A stretch of DNA of 64,000 nucleotides. Source: Haliotis asinina (lineage: Eukaryota; Mollusca; Gastropoda; Lepetellida; Haliotidae). Position 1 is the first letter of the stretch, and each line of letters opens with the position of its first letter. The stretch covers positions 21,608,969-21,672,968 of the forward strand of contig NC_090288.1 of NCBI RefSeq assembly GCF_037392515.1. The letters are read 5' to 3'. This document shows positions 47,368 to 58,982 of this stretch, one piece after another. The position numbers were made by a program, and so were the translations under genes. The notes under the pieces were generated by a model. It was not told the origin of the DNA. It did no database searches and saw nothing but the letters and a program-made list of their open reading frames with translations.

Positions 47368-48454
47368 CTATAAATGGACAAAAGGGAACTGGATGAAACT
47401 TCAATACTTTCTCCTCTCCAACATATCACTAAAGAGGAGATTTGTTGGATTGAAGAGCTGTTAGAGACATATTATGTCTACTATAACCCTCAGGTAACAG
47501 TATTTCATAAATGCTTTGCAAAATGTATTTCTTCATTAATGAAGAATGTTTTACAATCATACAGATACCATGGGATTTTACTCATTTGTCACAAAAGAAG
47601 GGGGTCACTTGATAGTTCCAAGCAAAGGCATATTTCGATTATCGAATAATGTTTAAACCTAAAAACTAGTAACTACACAACTTCCTTTCATTGGTCAGTT
47701 GTTTGCCTTCTACTGACACAGCAGAGTCTACTACATTAAAGGAATATGATTTTGATACTCATGACCTCATGTGATTGAGATAGTTTAAAATTGCTTAAAA
47801 GATAGTTTAAAATTGCTTCAACAACCCCACATTTCATACATAAGTCAGTTATTTAAAAAATGATGAAAATATAATCCTGGTAACTTATGAAGTTTATTGG
47901 TTACTCTTCTCAAAGTGAAATAAAAAATCTCAGAAATACAAATCTAATGAATAAGGGTCACTGAGTCTTTAAATTTGATAATGAGACACAGCCTGGACCA
48001 GCAGACTTACTAAACATTGCATGTACCTACATGTCCAGTTATCACAGCATCTACAAGGTGGTAGAGGATATCAGTGCAAAAGGAGGGTGCTTGATTACCT
48101 ACTGCCAACATTTAAGACTAACTTGGATGTGAAGACTTCTGATTATGCTGATTGTGCAAAGATACACCTCCCTAGTCACAAAAAGTCTTTTCTTTCTGCT
48201 GCCGATCATGGTTTTATATAAGATGGCAGAAGAGAATCATGGCATTACAAATAGGTGTTTCCTCACAGTTTACTCTACTGCCATTTCAGAATTCCTCATG
48301 TCATTTGTGAATTAATGTATGTTTGCATCATGATAAAATAACCTCAGATATTTGATTGTGTAACTAGTTGATTGATTTTTACAGTAGACTGATAGGGAAT
48401 ATATGAAGCAATTAATCACTTTTGTGAACTTGAACTATTATATATGATATAGAT
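47368..48454. other. unassigned sequence
   Basis: Short open frames only. AAAATTGCTTMAA repeats twice near 47790-47820. No gene seen. Confidence 0.4.
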
Positions 48455-48757
48455 TGTTAATATATTGGACCCGTGAAGGTCCCAGGGTAGAATAGGCCTT
48501 CAGCAACCCATGCGTGCCATAAAAGGCGACTCAGCTTGTCGTAAGAGGCGACTAACGGGATCGGGTGGTCAGACTCGCTGACTTGGTTGACGCATGTCAT
48601 TGGTTCCCAATTGCGCAGATCGATGCTTATGTTGTTGATCACTGGATTGTCTGGTCCAGACTCAATTATTTACAGACCGCCACCATATAGCTGTAATATT
48701 GCTGAGTGCGGCGTAAAACTAAACTCACTCACTCACTCACACACTGTTAATATATTG
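48455..48757 (+). mobile_element. gastropod SINE, 277 bp, with 13-bp target duplication
   Basis: TGTTAATATATTG stands at both ends (48455-48467 and 48745-48757). The body starts GACCCGTGAAGG. It has GGCGACTAACGGGATCGGGT and a tRNA-like part (GTGGTCAGACTCGCTGACTT...ATTGGTTCCCAATTG). The 3' part is ATTGCTGAGTGCGGCGTAAA then ACTAAACTCACTCACTCAC. This is the reference copy for the fragments at 11910 and 32825. The intact duplication points to a fairly recent insertion. Confidence 0.85.
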
Positions 48758-49440
48758 ATTGTGTGATATTGCCCCAACTGAGGTGGAAATTTTTGTTTTA
48801 TGTTACATTCCATAATTTTCTTTTGCTGTCCTTTAGTGGTGTGAAAAACCATTGGAAACAAAATAGAAATTGTTAATTTAATGACCCGACCTGTGCACAC
48901 TGATACTGATGTATTGGCGATAACTGTTAGGTAGTGATAACCATTTGACAGCCATTACATATGGTCTCAGACCACAATTATTTTGTTTCTTTGCTTTCTA
49001 AAGGGACTTGCCGGTCCACCAAAATTAAAATTGGAACTAGACTGCTCTCCTATTGCATGCTGACTAACCTGTGACTCGTCATGTTACCAGGAACACATCG
49101 GCATGGACTGACCATCTCAGTTTTGCCGTATCCACTGTCAACAATGGTCACCGGAAGTTTCAATCTGAAACACACTAAACAACCTTGAACTTGGGTCAAA
49201 TCATGGATGGGTGGAGTCTATACCACGTGCAGATTGTGGACCAAAAGAACTGTCATTAAAGTTCAGTGTCTTTCATCTGATGTTTTATTAAAGCTATCAC
49301 AAGTAACCCTGAAGAAAATGAACCCAGACAGGACAGCCCATTTAAACAAAACACTGTATTGTCCTATTTTCCTTCCGGGGCATGGTAAGCCTTAAGAAGG
49401 GAACACAGTGACCAGAGTTCCGCAGCAAATATAACATATA
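48758..49440. other. unassigned sequence
   Basis: No gene or repeat recognised up to the TA target site of the Tc1-like element. Confidence 0.4.
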
Positions 49441-50112
49441 CTGAGTCAAGAAAGAAACTTCACAAAATGTAATTTAAAAAAATAATGAATAATTTTTCTC
49501 TGATGATACATCTATATATCCAAAATGGGATCCCTATCTTTCGACTCTAGAAAAACATTAGCAAAACCCACTCAAATGCATCCATTTGTCGTACAAATGA
49601 TGTTAAAGCCACATCAGGTTTTGCAATGTGAATGTGCCGGTGGCAACTTGCAAGCGGGAAGATTAGTTATTGACGTTGCAAGAGCAATGGGATGCAGCCG
49701 TCGTATTGTGCATGACTTGCAAGGTCATCTGCAACAAACTGGCACCACTTCTGATTGCAAAAGGTCGGGTTGTCCATGTGTGACATCATGAGCAGAAGAC
49801 CGTCAAATAGTCCTACATGACCTACGTGACAGATTTCTGCTGACTACACAAACCAGGGCTGGGATGTTTAGATGTTGACTGTCCTCACAGACCATTTGAA
49901 ATCATTTTCGGGCTGCCAGTCTCCATTCTTGACGTCCATATTGTGACTTGACATTCTGTATACCCATGTTTTGGAACGGAGGTGTAGCCTAATGGAACTG
50001 ATTGTGGCACTGTCAGTGTATCTCGTACATCACTCAGATCTCAGCAATGAAATAATAACAATTTAACCATCTTGCCATCTCTTGTTCTTTTATAGTGTCT
50101 TTTTTGACTCAG
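49441..50112 (+). mobile_element. Tc1-like DNA transposon, internally deleted (672 bp)
   Basis: It begins CTGAGTCAAGAAAG and ends CTTTTTTGACTCAG, with TA on both sides (49439-49440 and 50113-50114), the standard Tc1/mariner target. Complete Tc1 elements are about 1.3-1.7 kb. This copy keeps only the start of the transposase gene. Confidence 0.85.
49525..49878 (+). pseudogene. Tc1-like transposase, N-terminal fragment
   Basis: From about residue 45: GRLVIDVARAMGCSRRIVHD (first helix-turn-helix), then LQQTGTTSDCKRSGCPCVTS (the usual RxxSGRP linker, here RSGCP), an in-frame TGA at 49789, and AEDRQIVLHDLRDRFLLTTQ (start of the second helix-turn-helix). The paired DNA-binding region ends there and no DDE catalytic part follows. 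It cannot catalyse transposition. The first 40 or so residues (MGSLSFDSRK...) are not clearly homologous. Confidence 0.75.
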
Positions 50113-50316
50113 TATACTTGAAAAGTTGTCTGCACACATTCTGCAGAAGTCGTCAGATTAGAAAAGAAGCAACTAAATATCAAAAATTAGTTCTCATTAC
50201 TGCATGGATCCACATTTCATGAATACAAAACTCTTACACAAAATCATCAAATCACAGCTGTCAGATGATTAAGTCAGCACTGAAGGCTGTACAGAATGCT
50301 TTTCAAGAATAGGCCG

Positions 50317-51032
50317 AGCAAAAAGAAGATGCATTTCATTTCCTACCAGGCCTCTTGGTTGCTTAGAGGTGGATGAAACTCGCCTGGGGCTGCTGGCTGC
50401 ATGTCCAAGTTACACACTGACTGTCTGCCTGACATGCCAATGAAGTGGCCAATGTGGGCTGAGATGAGAGAGAAAATGAGTGAAATGTTGAGTCAAGAGG
50501 GGATTTACATGGTGAAAGGGATGAGGTGGGGCATCTGCACCAGACAAAAGCAACCAAGAGGGTGCAGCGATGGGCCTGAAGCACTGAGGGTGCGGCCATT
50601 GCTGACTGAAATGGGAGAGAGAGTGAATCAAATATTTGGACTACAGACGGCTGTACAGGCTCAAAGTGATCTGGGGCAGCCTCTGCACCAGCCACAATGA
50701 CAAAATGAGGGGACAAGTAGGGGCCAAGACTTTATGCGGGACTTAAGACCCATTCGGGATTTAAGGGCTGCTATAGCTGCCCTTAAGTCCTGAAAAGGTC
50801 TTAAGTCCCGAATGGTCCTTTTCTCAAAAGGTAGGGCAAAATGAAGATGCATTTCATTTCCTACCAGTCTCTTGGGATGCCTTGGGCTGGATGGTACTCC
50901 CATGAGCAGCTGCCACAACCTGTCCGCTGCCCACTGACTGTTTGCCATGAAGTGCCAAGAGTTCGGCCATTGGTGACTGAAATGGGATAGAGAGTGAATG
51001 AAATATTTGGCTGTACAGGCTCAAAGTAATGA
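50317..51032. repeat. direct duplication flanking a nested hairpin
   Basis: A segment from about 50317 (AGAAGATGCATTTCATTTCC) to 50690 is partly repeated from about 50835 to 51032, sharing TTTCCTACCAG, CGGCCATTG(C/G)TGACTGAAATG, AAATATTTGG and GGCTGTACAGGCTCAAAGT. The second copy is shorter. The spacer between them holds the inverted repeat at 50737. Confidence 0.7.
50737..50810. repeat. nested inverted repeat able to form a hairpin or cruciform
   Basis: Outer arms of 14 bp match perfectly (CGGGACTTAAGACC and GGTCTTAAGTCCCG). Inner arms GGATTTAAGGGC and GCCCTTAAGTCC match with one difference around TGCTATAGCT. All arms share CTTAAG. It may be the core of a small foldback element. Confidence 0.7.
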
Positions 51033-51042
51033 AGGGTCACAG

Positions 51043-51996
51043 AGATCATGAAGAAGGGATAAAAATAATTCCATCAATACTAACAAATTGTCGATGTTTG
51101 AGTGCTTTCAAGTTATGAAACAAATATAAGGGACTTTTAAGTGTCAATAAGTGTACTGTTCAGTCAGTGGCAAAACACCTTTGCACAATGGTATTGTGGA
51201 GAGAACAGGCCTGCTGCAGACATATTAGCTGGTGAAGGTTTTGGCATGGTGGTTATTTCTTTTGATGCTTTATAATTTATATTGTCTTCATACCAGAAGC
51301 TATTAAATTGACACTTTAAAAGAATTTATCTGGGTATTTTAGATACAAGACCAAAAATGCAGAAAAATGAGTTGTCACTCTAGGAAAAATTTGGGACTGA
51401 AGTGTCGAAATTATATTTCTTTTTTTTCAAAATGTGAACTATAGCTGATAGCGTAACTAGCATTAGCCTAATTAGGTGTGGCTGTTATATACATTCGAAA
51501 TGACTCCAATGTTTACATTAGTGGTGTGGGTGACGTCAAAAAAGTGTGACCAGCGCTTCGTTTTTGTTTGTCAAAAACATGGGTTAGCAACAGGGCCCCA
51601 TGTCTCTGAAGGCTGCTAACGTTTGTAGGGCGATAATGCTACATGGTGGAGATGCAAAGGTAAATCTTACTGTCAGAAAAGTCGTTCCTAATGTGAAACT
51701 TCTGGTCATTGTATCGTGACCTTGACAGTCCTTGTCGTTTTGGCGTGTCACTAAACCAACAGCCACATGGATTCATGTTAAAACGGCCCAGTTTCAAGAG
51801 CTAAACTAATACCTGGGCCCTAGATTGGTTGCATTACTCGCGACAAAATGTGAATTTAATTTTCTTGGAATTTCTGTAACAGCGACATAACATCCCATGG
51901 TCTCCACAACCCACAGCTCACCCTGTATCGCATGCATCCTATACAACAATTCTGAGAAAATCTATTCATCATAGTCTTATGAAGATATCCGACGCA
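51043..51996. other. unassigned sequence before the gag fossil
   Basis: No gene recognised. It may include the leader or LTR of the following retroelement, but I find no partner repeat in the window to prove it. Confidence 0.35.
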
Positions 51997-53637
51997 ATGG
52001 CAGTTGAGTATAAACATTATCAGTTGAGGAAGTTCACTGGTCTATCTTCCGAGGATGGCGAAAAGTATCTAAATGACTTTGAAGCTTATGCTACTTAGCA
52101 CAACTGCCGGGCCCATCGAATGATGCTCGGAAAGTTGCAGCATTTCAACTCCATTTAGACGGTCCTGCTGCCACATGGTTTATGCACACATGCAAGGGCA
52201 ACTGGTACAATGTTTGCTCTGCTTTTCATACCAAGTATATTGCCTTTGACATGAATGACAACCCAGCCATCATTGCCGAGGCTGAACTTTTTGCAAACAT
52301 GAAAGTAAAAGAAGGTCAGCCTATAGAAGTTTTCCATTCAGAAATTCTGAAAAAGGGAAGAAGGTTAAACAAATATAACAAGGACATCTTGGCCAAGTTT
52401 GTAGAGGGCCCACCAGAAAGATTAGCTTTTTATGTACGAGCTGGACACCCTATCAGTCACCAGGCAGCTCTCAATTCAGCCAAAACGGGAGAGGTTTACG
52501 GTTATCGTTCTGATTCAACCATCTTTCCACAGTTTCCATCTAACCTGAATAAACGTCTGGCCAATGTAGGTGATAACTCTCAGGCTATGACTTTTCAGCC
52601 AACCCTACCATATGTTGCTCCAGTTGGAAGATCAGAAATGGATACACTGAGGGGAGAGATACAGAAGCTGGCAGAGACTGTGCATGAACTCCAAGTTAGT
52701 ACACAATCGCAACCAAACTCAGCTCATCACTATCGGCTAAGTCATAGATATCAAGGATCAAGAGGTGGATCAACAAATCAACCACCCAGTGCTGATACTT
52801 GTTTCAAATGTCAAGGAACCGGTCATACTAAATCACATTGTAACTCACCAGACAATCTCAGGGGACGCTTGGATCTCCCTTGCCAGGTTTGTCATCAAAA
52901 TGGTCACTCAGCAAGGAAGTGCAGGCTTGTGACTGTCAAAGACATGGGACAGGGAAACTAGACAGTCCCAAGGAAGCAACTCAGGCGCACACCCTTGGGA
53001 TCTGCGAAAGCGCCAGTTTTGATCGTATTCAATCAGATTCAACAATCAGTATCAACAATCAGAATTCAGATAATTGTATTGTCCAAGAATCAGCCAACAG
53101 TTCAGAAAACGACAATTGCTATTCTCAGTCAGAGTCATATGAGAATGATGCAGAAGGTAATGAATCTGTCAAAAAGACTTTCATGTTTATGCCTATTCAG
53201 TTTTCCTCCTTCAAAGTCTCAGCCTTGCTTGACTCTGGAAGTGATATTAACATTGTGTCAAAGGAGTGTTATGATCTCATCCCAGAGTGTGACAAGAAAC
53301 CAATAATCCCAGCTGGGTTTGAATCAATAGTTCTTGCCAGCAACCAGAAAGTTCAAGTTTTGGGGGACATCTATACTGAAGATTTCTACTCCTCATGGCA
53401 AACATTTTGTAACAGTTCATGTGTTATTGCAGACTTCTCATCCAGTTATATTAGGAACAGGCTGTCTCATATCACAGGGCATTGTACTTGACTTCAGCCA
53501 ATGCAAAGTGAGGAAATCAAGTGCCAAGATCAGATGTAAGAAGTCATTTACTGAAATTGTGACCTATGGTAAATTACCTGCAACTATTGGATATGGTGTA
53601 CAAGGCATATATATACCAACAAAAACTATTTTAGGAA
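51997..53637 (+). mobile_element. gag-protease fragment of a broken Ty3/Gypsy-like retroelement
   Basis: A fossil fragment. The gag part starts MAVEYKHYQL and includes a capsid-like helical region (EGQPIEVFHSEILKKGRR). Two CCHC zinc knuckles follow (CFKCQGTGHTKSHC and CQVCHQNGHSARKC). Next is a retropepsin-like protease with ALLDSGSDINIVS. It is broken, with about three or four breaks. It ends where the tRNA repeat array begins at about 53638. No LTR was found in the window. It is unrelated in sequence to the element at 29633. Age is probably moderate, since the motifs are still clear. Confidence 0.7.
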
Positions 53638-53793
53638 ACATTCGGCCCTTCATCAATTGCGAGCTCCTGCAAACATGCTAGCTTTTCTTTTAGGTGACAA
53701 TTAAGCTCATTATCCAATCATTCTGACACATGCCTCATTGTTAATGATGTGCAAGACAATCAAAATTGTCAGTTCTGTTTACCAAAAGATACA

Positions 53794-53865
53794 GGGCTCG
53801 TCCGGGATTTGAACCCGGGACCTCTCGCACCCTAAGCGAGAATCATACCCCTAGACCAACGAGCC
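53794..53865 (-). tRNA. tRNA-Pro(AGG), copy 1
   Basis: 72-nt tRNA without intron. The acceptor arm GGCTCGT pairs fully with ACGAGCC. Anticodon stem CTCGC/GCGAG, loop TTAGGGT giving anticodon AGG. T stem CCGGG/CCCGG with loop TTCAAAT. The A box overlaps GGTCTAGGGG and the B box is GGTTCAAATCC. TTTT lies 6 bases beyond the 3' end as RNA polymerase III terminator. CCA is not encoded, as usual in eukaryotes. Delivers proline to CCU (and, after A34-to-inosine editing, CCC and CCA) codons. Confidence 0.95.
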
Positions 53866-54207
53866 GCTTATCACAGTTCCTTCAAGTTGGCTACAGAAAC
53901 TTCACGTGGTAGTATGATGCAATGAACACAAGCCCGTTCTGCCCTCGGCACATTGCGCCAAGCACTGTTGAGAGGGACATTGTAGGCAGGGGCAAGTTTG
54001 AGTTTCATTTCATTTTTTTACAACCGTATTCAACCTTCAGTGTAAAAATGAACATTCGGCCCTTCATTAATTGCGAGCTCCTGCAAACATGCTAGCTTTT
54101 CTTTTAGGTGACAATTAAGCTCATTATCCAATCATTCTGACACGTGACTCATTGTTAATGATGTGGAAGACAATCAAAATTGTCAGTTCTATTTACCAAA
54201 AGATACA

Positions 54208-54279
54208 GGGCTCGTCCGGGATTCGAACCCGGGACCTCTCGCACCCAAAGCGAGAATCATACCCCTAGACCAACGAACC
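54208..54279 (-). tRNA. tRNA-Pro(TGG), copy 2
   Basis: Anticodon loop TTTGGGT, anticodon TGG, read as proline CCA/CCG. The 5' end is GGTTCGT instead of GGCTCGT, so one acceptor pair is a G-U wobble; all other stems are perfect, with T loop TTCGAAT. TTTT follows the 3' end. Confidence 0.93.
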
Positions 54280-54381
54280 CAGATACAAGACCAGCCCATG
54301 ATCACTCTCTTATTTCAACCTCTCGATCTTTGGAACTAATAAAATGAAAGGAAAATAGTCGTCTTGGATTATCAAAAGGTT

Positions 54382-54453
54382 GGGCTCGTCCGGGATTTGA
54401 ACCCGGGACCTCTCGCACCCTAAGCGAGAATCATACCCCTAGACCAACGAGCC
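54382..54453 (-). tRNA. tRNA-Pro(AGG), copy 3
   Basis: All stems pair perfectly. It lies 102 bases on the plus-strand right of the TGG gene. Its 3' flank is AACC then TTTT (terminator), different from the TGTATC-TTTT flank of the neighbouring slots. Confidence 0.95.
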
Positions 54454-54795
54454 GCTTATCACAGTTCCTTCAAGTTGGCTACAGAAACTTCACGTGGTAG
54501 TATGATGCAATGAACACAAGCCCGTGCTGCCCTCGGCACATTGCGCCAAGCACTGTTGAGAGGGACATTGTAGTCAGGGGCAAGTTTGAGTTTCATTTCA
54601 TTTTTTTACAACCGTATTCAACCTTCAGTGTAAAAATGAACATTCGGCCCTTCATCAATTGCGAGCTCCTGCAAACATGCTAGCTTTTCTTTCAGGTGAC
54701 AATTAAGCTCATTATCCAATCATTCTGACACATGCCTCATTGTTAATGATGTGCAAGACAATCAAAATTGTCAGTTCTGTTTACCAAAAGATACA

Positions 54796-54867
54796 GGGCT
54801 CGTCCGGAATTCGAACCCGGGACCTCTCGCACCCTAAGCGAGAATCATACCCCTAGACCAACGAGCC
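54796..54867 (-). tRNA. tRNA-Pro(AGG), copy 4
   Basis: T stem ends in TCCGG, giving a G-U pair at 53-61, with T loop TTCGAAT. Otherwise as the consensus. TTTT terminator present. Confidence 0.94.
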
Positions 54868-55209
54868 GCGTATCACAGTTCCTTCAAGTTGGCTACAGAA
54901 ACTTCACGTGGTAGTATGATGCAATGAACACAAGCCCGTGCTGCCCTCGGCACATTGCGCCAAGCACTGTTGAGAGGGACATTGTAGGCAGGGGCAAGTT
55001 TGAGTTTCATTTCATTTTTTTACAACCGTATTCAACCTTCAGTGTAAAAATGAACATTCGGCCCTTCATCAATTGCGAGCTCCTGCAAACATGCTAGCTT
55101 TTCTTTTAGGTGACAATTAAGCTCATTATCCAATCATTCTCACACGTGCCTCATTGTTAATGATGTGGAAGACAATCAAAATTGTCAGTTCTATTTACCA
55201 AAAGATACA

Positions 55210-55281
55210 GGGCTCGTCCGGATTTCGAACCCGGGACCTCTCGCACCCAAAGCGAGAATCATACCCCTAGACCAACGAGCC
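55210..55281 (-). tRNA. tRNA-Pro(TGG), copy 5
   Basis: T loop TTCGAAA and a wobble pair closing the T stem. Acceptor and anticodon stems intact; TTTT terminator. Confidence 0.93.
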
Positions 55282-55384
55282 TCAGATACGAGGCCAGCCC
55301 TTGATCACTCTCTTATTTCAACCTCTCGATCTTTGGAACTAATAAAATGAAAGGAAAATAGTCGTCTTGGATTATCAAAAGGTT

Positions 55385-55456
55385 GGGCTCGTCCGGGATT
55401 TGAACCCGGGACCTCTCGCACCCTAAGCGAGAATCATACCCCTAGACCAACGAGCC
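55385..55456 (-). tRNA. tRNA-Pro(AGG), copy 6
   Basis: Consensus AGG gene, all stems perfect, in the slot 103 bp from a TGG gene. Confidence 0.95.
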
Positions 55457-55798
55457 GCTTATCACAGTTCCTTCAAGTTGGCTACAGAAACTTCACGTGG
55501 TAGTATGATGCAATGAACACAAGCCCGTGCTGCCCTCGGCACATTGCGCCAAGCACTGTTGAGAGGGACATTGTAGTCAGGGGCAAGTTTGAGTTTCATT
55601 TCACTTTTTTACAACCGTATTCAACCTTCAGTGTAAAAATGAACATTCGGCCCTTCATCAATTGCGAGCTCCTGCAAACATGCTAGCTTTTCTTTCAGGT
55701 GACAATTAAGCTCGTTATCCAATCATTCTGACACATGCCTCATTGTTAATGATGTGCAAGACAATCAAAATTGTCAGTTCTGTTTACCAAAAGATACA

Positions 55799-55870
55799 GG
55801 GCTCGTCCGGAATTCGAACCCGGGACCTCTCGCACCCAAAGCGAGAATCATACCCCTAGACCAACGAGCC
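55799..55870 (-). tRNA. tRNA-Pro(TGG), copy 7, in a slot that normally holds AGG
   Basis: Flanks (GCGTATCAC on the 5' side, AGATACA on the 3' side) and T arm (TTCGAATTCCGG) are those of the AGG genes of this slot, but the anticodon loop is TTTGGGT. One base separates the two isoacceptors, so this is either a point change at position 34 or a short conversion from a TGG copy. Confidence 0.93.
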
Positions 55871-56212
55871 GCGTATCACAGTTCCTTCAAGTTGGCTACA
55901 GAAACTTCACGTGGTAGTATGATGCAATGAACACAAGCCCGTTCTGCCCTCGGCACATTGCGCCAAGCACTGTTGAGAGGGACATTGTAGGCAGGGGCAA
56001 GTTTGAGTTTCATTTCATTTTTTTACAACCGTATTCAACCTTCAGTGTAAAAATGAACATTCGGCCCTTCATCAATTGCGAGCTCCTGCAAACATGCTAG
56101 CTTTTCTTTTAGGTGACAATTAAGCTCATTATCCAATCATACTCACACGTGCCTCATTGTTAATGATGTGGAAGACAATCAAAATTGTCAGTTCTATTTA
56201 CCAAAAGATACA

Positions 56213-56284
56213 GGGCTCGTCCGGATTTCGAACCCGGGACCTCTCGCACCCAAAGCGAGAATCATACCCCTAGACCAACGAGCC
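56213..56284 (-). tRNA. tRNA-Pro(TGG), copy 8
   Basis: T arm with TTCGAAATCCGG, as copy 5. TTTT terminator. It marks the start of the first of two nearly identical 1592-bp blocks. Confidence 0.93.
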
Positions 56285-56387
56285 TCAGATACGAGGCCAG
56301 CCCTTGATCACTCTCTTATTTCATCCTCTCGATGTTTGGAACTAATAAAATGAAAGGAAAATAGTCGTCTTGGATTATCAAAAGGTT

Positions 56388-56459
56388 GGGCTCGTCCGGG
56401 ATTTGAACCCGGGACCTCTCGCACCCTAAGCGAGAATCATACCCCTAGACCAACGAGCC
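56388..56459 (-). tRNA. tRNA-Pro(AGG), copy 9
   Basis: Consensus gene body. The 5' flank is GTGATAAGTGG rather than GTGATAAGCGG, a marker shared only with copy 14. Confidence 0.95.
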
Positions 56460-56801
56460 ACTTATCACAGTTCCTTCAAGTTGGCTACAGAAACTTCACG
56501 TGGTAGTATGATGCAATGAACACAAGCCCGTTCTGCCCTCGGCACATTGCGCCAAGCACTGTTGAGAGGGACATTGTAGGCAGGGGCAAGTTTGAGTTTC
56601 ATTTCATTTATTTACAACCGTATTCAACCTTCAGTGTAAAAATGAACATTCGGCCCTTCATTAATTGCGAGCTCCTGCAAACATGCTAGCTTTTCTTTCA
56701 GGTGAAAATTAAGCTCATTATCCAATCATTCTGACACATGCCTCATTGTTAATGATGTGGAAGACAATCAAAATTGTCAGTTCTATTTACCAAAAGATAC
56801 A

Positions 56802-56873
56802 GGGCTCGTCCGGAATTCGAACCCGGGACCTCTCGCACCCTAAGCGAGAATCATACCCCTAGACCAACGAGCC
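56802..56873 (-). tRNA. tRNA-Pro(AGG), copy 10
   Basis: T loop TTCGAAT with a wobble pair in the T stem; other stems perfect; TTTT terminator. Confidence 0.94.
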
Positions 56874-57215
56874 GCGTATCACAGTTCCTTCAAGTTGGCT
56901 ACAGAAACTTCACGTGGTAGTATGATGCAATGAACACAAGCCCGTGCTGCCCTCGGCACATTGCGCCAAGCACTGTTGAGAGGGACATTGTAGGCAGGGG
57001 CAAGTTTGAGTTTCATTTCATTTTTTTACAACCGTATTCAACCTTCAGTGTAAAAATGAACATTCGGCCCTTCATTAATTGCGAGCTCCTGCAAACATGC
57101 TAGCTTTTCTTTTAGGTGACAATTAAGCTCATTATCCAATCATTCTCACACGTGCCTCATTGTTAATGATGTGGAAGACAATCAAAATTGTCAGTTCTAT
57201 TTACCAAAAGATACA

Positions 57216-57287
57216 GGGCTCGTCCGGATTTCGAACCCGGGACCTCTCGCACCCAAAGCGAGAATCATACCCCTAGACCAACGAGCC
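57216..57287 (-). tRNA. tRNA-Pro(TGG), copy 11
   Basis: T arm TTCGAAATCCGG; starts a short 589-bp unit. Confidence 0.93.
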
Positions 57288-57390
57288 TCAGATACGAGGC
57301 CAGCCCTTGATCACTCTCTTATTTCAACCTCTCGATCTTTGGAACTAATAAAATGAAAGGAAAATAGTCGTCTTGGATTATCAAAAGGTT

Positions 57391-57462
57391 GGGCTCGTCC
57401 GGGATTTGAACCCGGGACCTCTCGCACCCTAAGCGAGAATCATACCCCTAGACCAACGAGCC
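57391..57462 (-). tRNA. tRNA-Pro(AGG), copy 12
   Basis: Consensus AGG gene with perfect stems; followed on the plus strand directly by the next TGG unit, without the second AGG slot. Confidence 0.95.
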
Positions 57463-57804
57463 GCTTATCACAGTTCCTTCAAGTTGGCTACAGAAACTTC
57501 ACGTGGTAGTATGATGCAATGAACACAAGCCCGTGCTGCCCTCGGCACATTGCGCCAAGCACTGTTGAGAGGGACATTGTAGTCAGGGGCAAGTTTGAGT
57601 TTCATTTCATTTATTTACAACCGTATTCAACCTTCAGTGTAAAAATGAACATTCGGCCCTTCATCAATTGCGAGCTCCTGCAAACATGCTAGCTTTTCTT
57701 TCAGGTGACAATTAAGCTCGTTATCCAATCATTCTGACACATGCCTCATTGTTAATGATGTGGAAGACAATCAAAATTGTCAGTTCTATTTACCAAAAGA
57801 TACA

Positions 57805-57876
57805 GGGCTCGTCCGGATTTCGAACCCGGGACCTCTCGCACCCAAAGCGAGAATCATACCCCTAGACCAACGAGCC
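57805..57876 (-). tRNA. tRNA-Pro(TGG), copy 13
   Basis: Identical to copy 8, and in the matching position of the second 1592-bp block. Confidence 0.93.
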
Positions 57877-57979
57877 TCAGATACGAGGCCAGCCCTTGAT
57901 CACTCTCTTATTTCATCCTCTCGATGTTTGGAACTAATAAAATGAAAGGAAAATAGTCGTCTTGGATTATCAAAAGGTT

Positions 57980-58051
57980 GGGCTCGTCCGGGATTTGAAC
58001 CCGGGACCTCTCGCACCCTAAGCGAGAATCATACCCCTAGACCAACGAGCC
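57980..58051 (-). tRNA. tRNA-Pro(AGG), copy 14
   Basis: Identical to copy 9, including the AAGTGG flank. Confidence 0.95.
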
Positions 58052-58393
58052 ACTTATCACAGTTCCTTCAAGTTGGCTACAGAAACTTCACGTGGTAGTA
58101 TGATGCAATGAACACAAGCCCGTTCTGCCCTCGGCACATTGCGCCAAGCACTGTTGAGAGGGACATTGTAGGCAGGGGCAAGTTTGAGTTTCATTTCATT
58201 TATTTACAACCGTATTCAACCTTCAGTGTAAAAATGAACATTCGGCCCTTCATTAATTGCGAGCTCCTGCAAACATGCTAGCTTTTCTTTCAGGTGAAAA
58301 TTAAGCTCATTATCCAATCATTCTGACACATGCCTCATTGTTAATGATGTGGAAGACAATCAAAATTGTCAGTTCTATTTACCAAAAGATACA

Positions 58394-58465
58394 GGGCTCG
58401 TCCGGAATTCGAACCCGGGACCTCTCGCACCCTAAGCGAGAATCATACCCCTAGACCAACGAGCC
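58394..58465 (-). tRNA. tRNA-Pro(AGG), copy 15
   Basis: Identical to copy 10; wobble pair in the T stem. Confidence 0.94.
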
Positions 58466-58807
58466 GCGTATCACAGTTCCTTCAAGTTGGCTACAGAAAC
58501 TTCACGTGGTAGTATGATGCAATGAACACAAGCCCGTGCTGCCCTCGGCACATTGCGCCAAGCACTGTTGAGAGGGACATTGTAGGCAGGGGCAAGTTTG
58601 AGTTTCATTTCATTTTTTTACAACCGTATTCAACCTTCAGTGTAAAAATGAACATTCGGCCCTTCATTAATTGCGAGCTCCTGCAAACATGCTAGCTTTT
58701 CTTTTAGGTGACAATTAAGCTCATTATCCAATCATTCTCACACGTGCCTCATTGTTAATGATGTGGAAGACAATCAAAATTGTCAGTTCTATTTACCAAA
58801 AGATACA

Positions 58808-58879
58808 GGGCTCGTCCGGATTTCGAACCCGGGACCTCTCGCACCCAAAGCGAGAATCATACCCCTAGACCAACGAGCC
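58808..58879 (-). tRNA. tRNA-Pro(TGG), copy 16
   Basis: Identical to copy 11; T arm TTCGAAATCCGG. Confidence 0.93.
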
Positions 58880-58982
58880 TCAGATACGAGGCCAGCCCTT
58901 GATCACTCTCTTATTTCAACCTCTCGATCTTTGGAACTAATAAAATGAAAGGAAAATAGTCGTCTTGGATTATCAAAAGGTT

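Noticed and set aside
50363-50716. Overlapping frames of 99 and 117 codons
   Set aside because: They lie in a duplicated non-coding segment and face each other on opposite strands without splice or family support.
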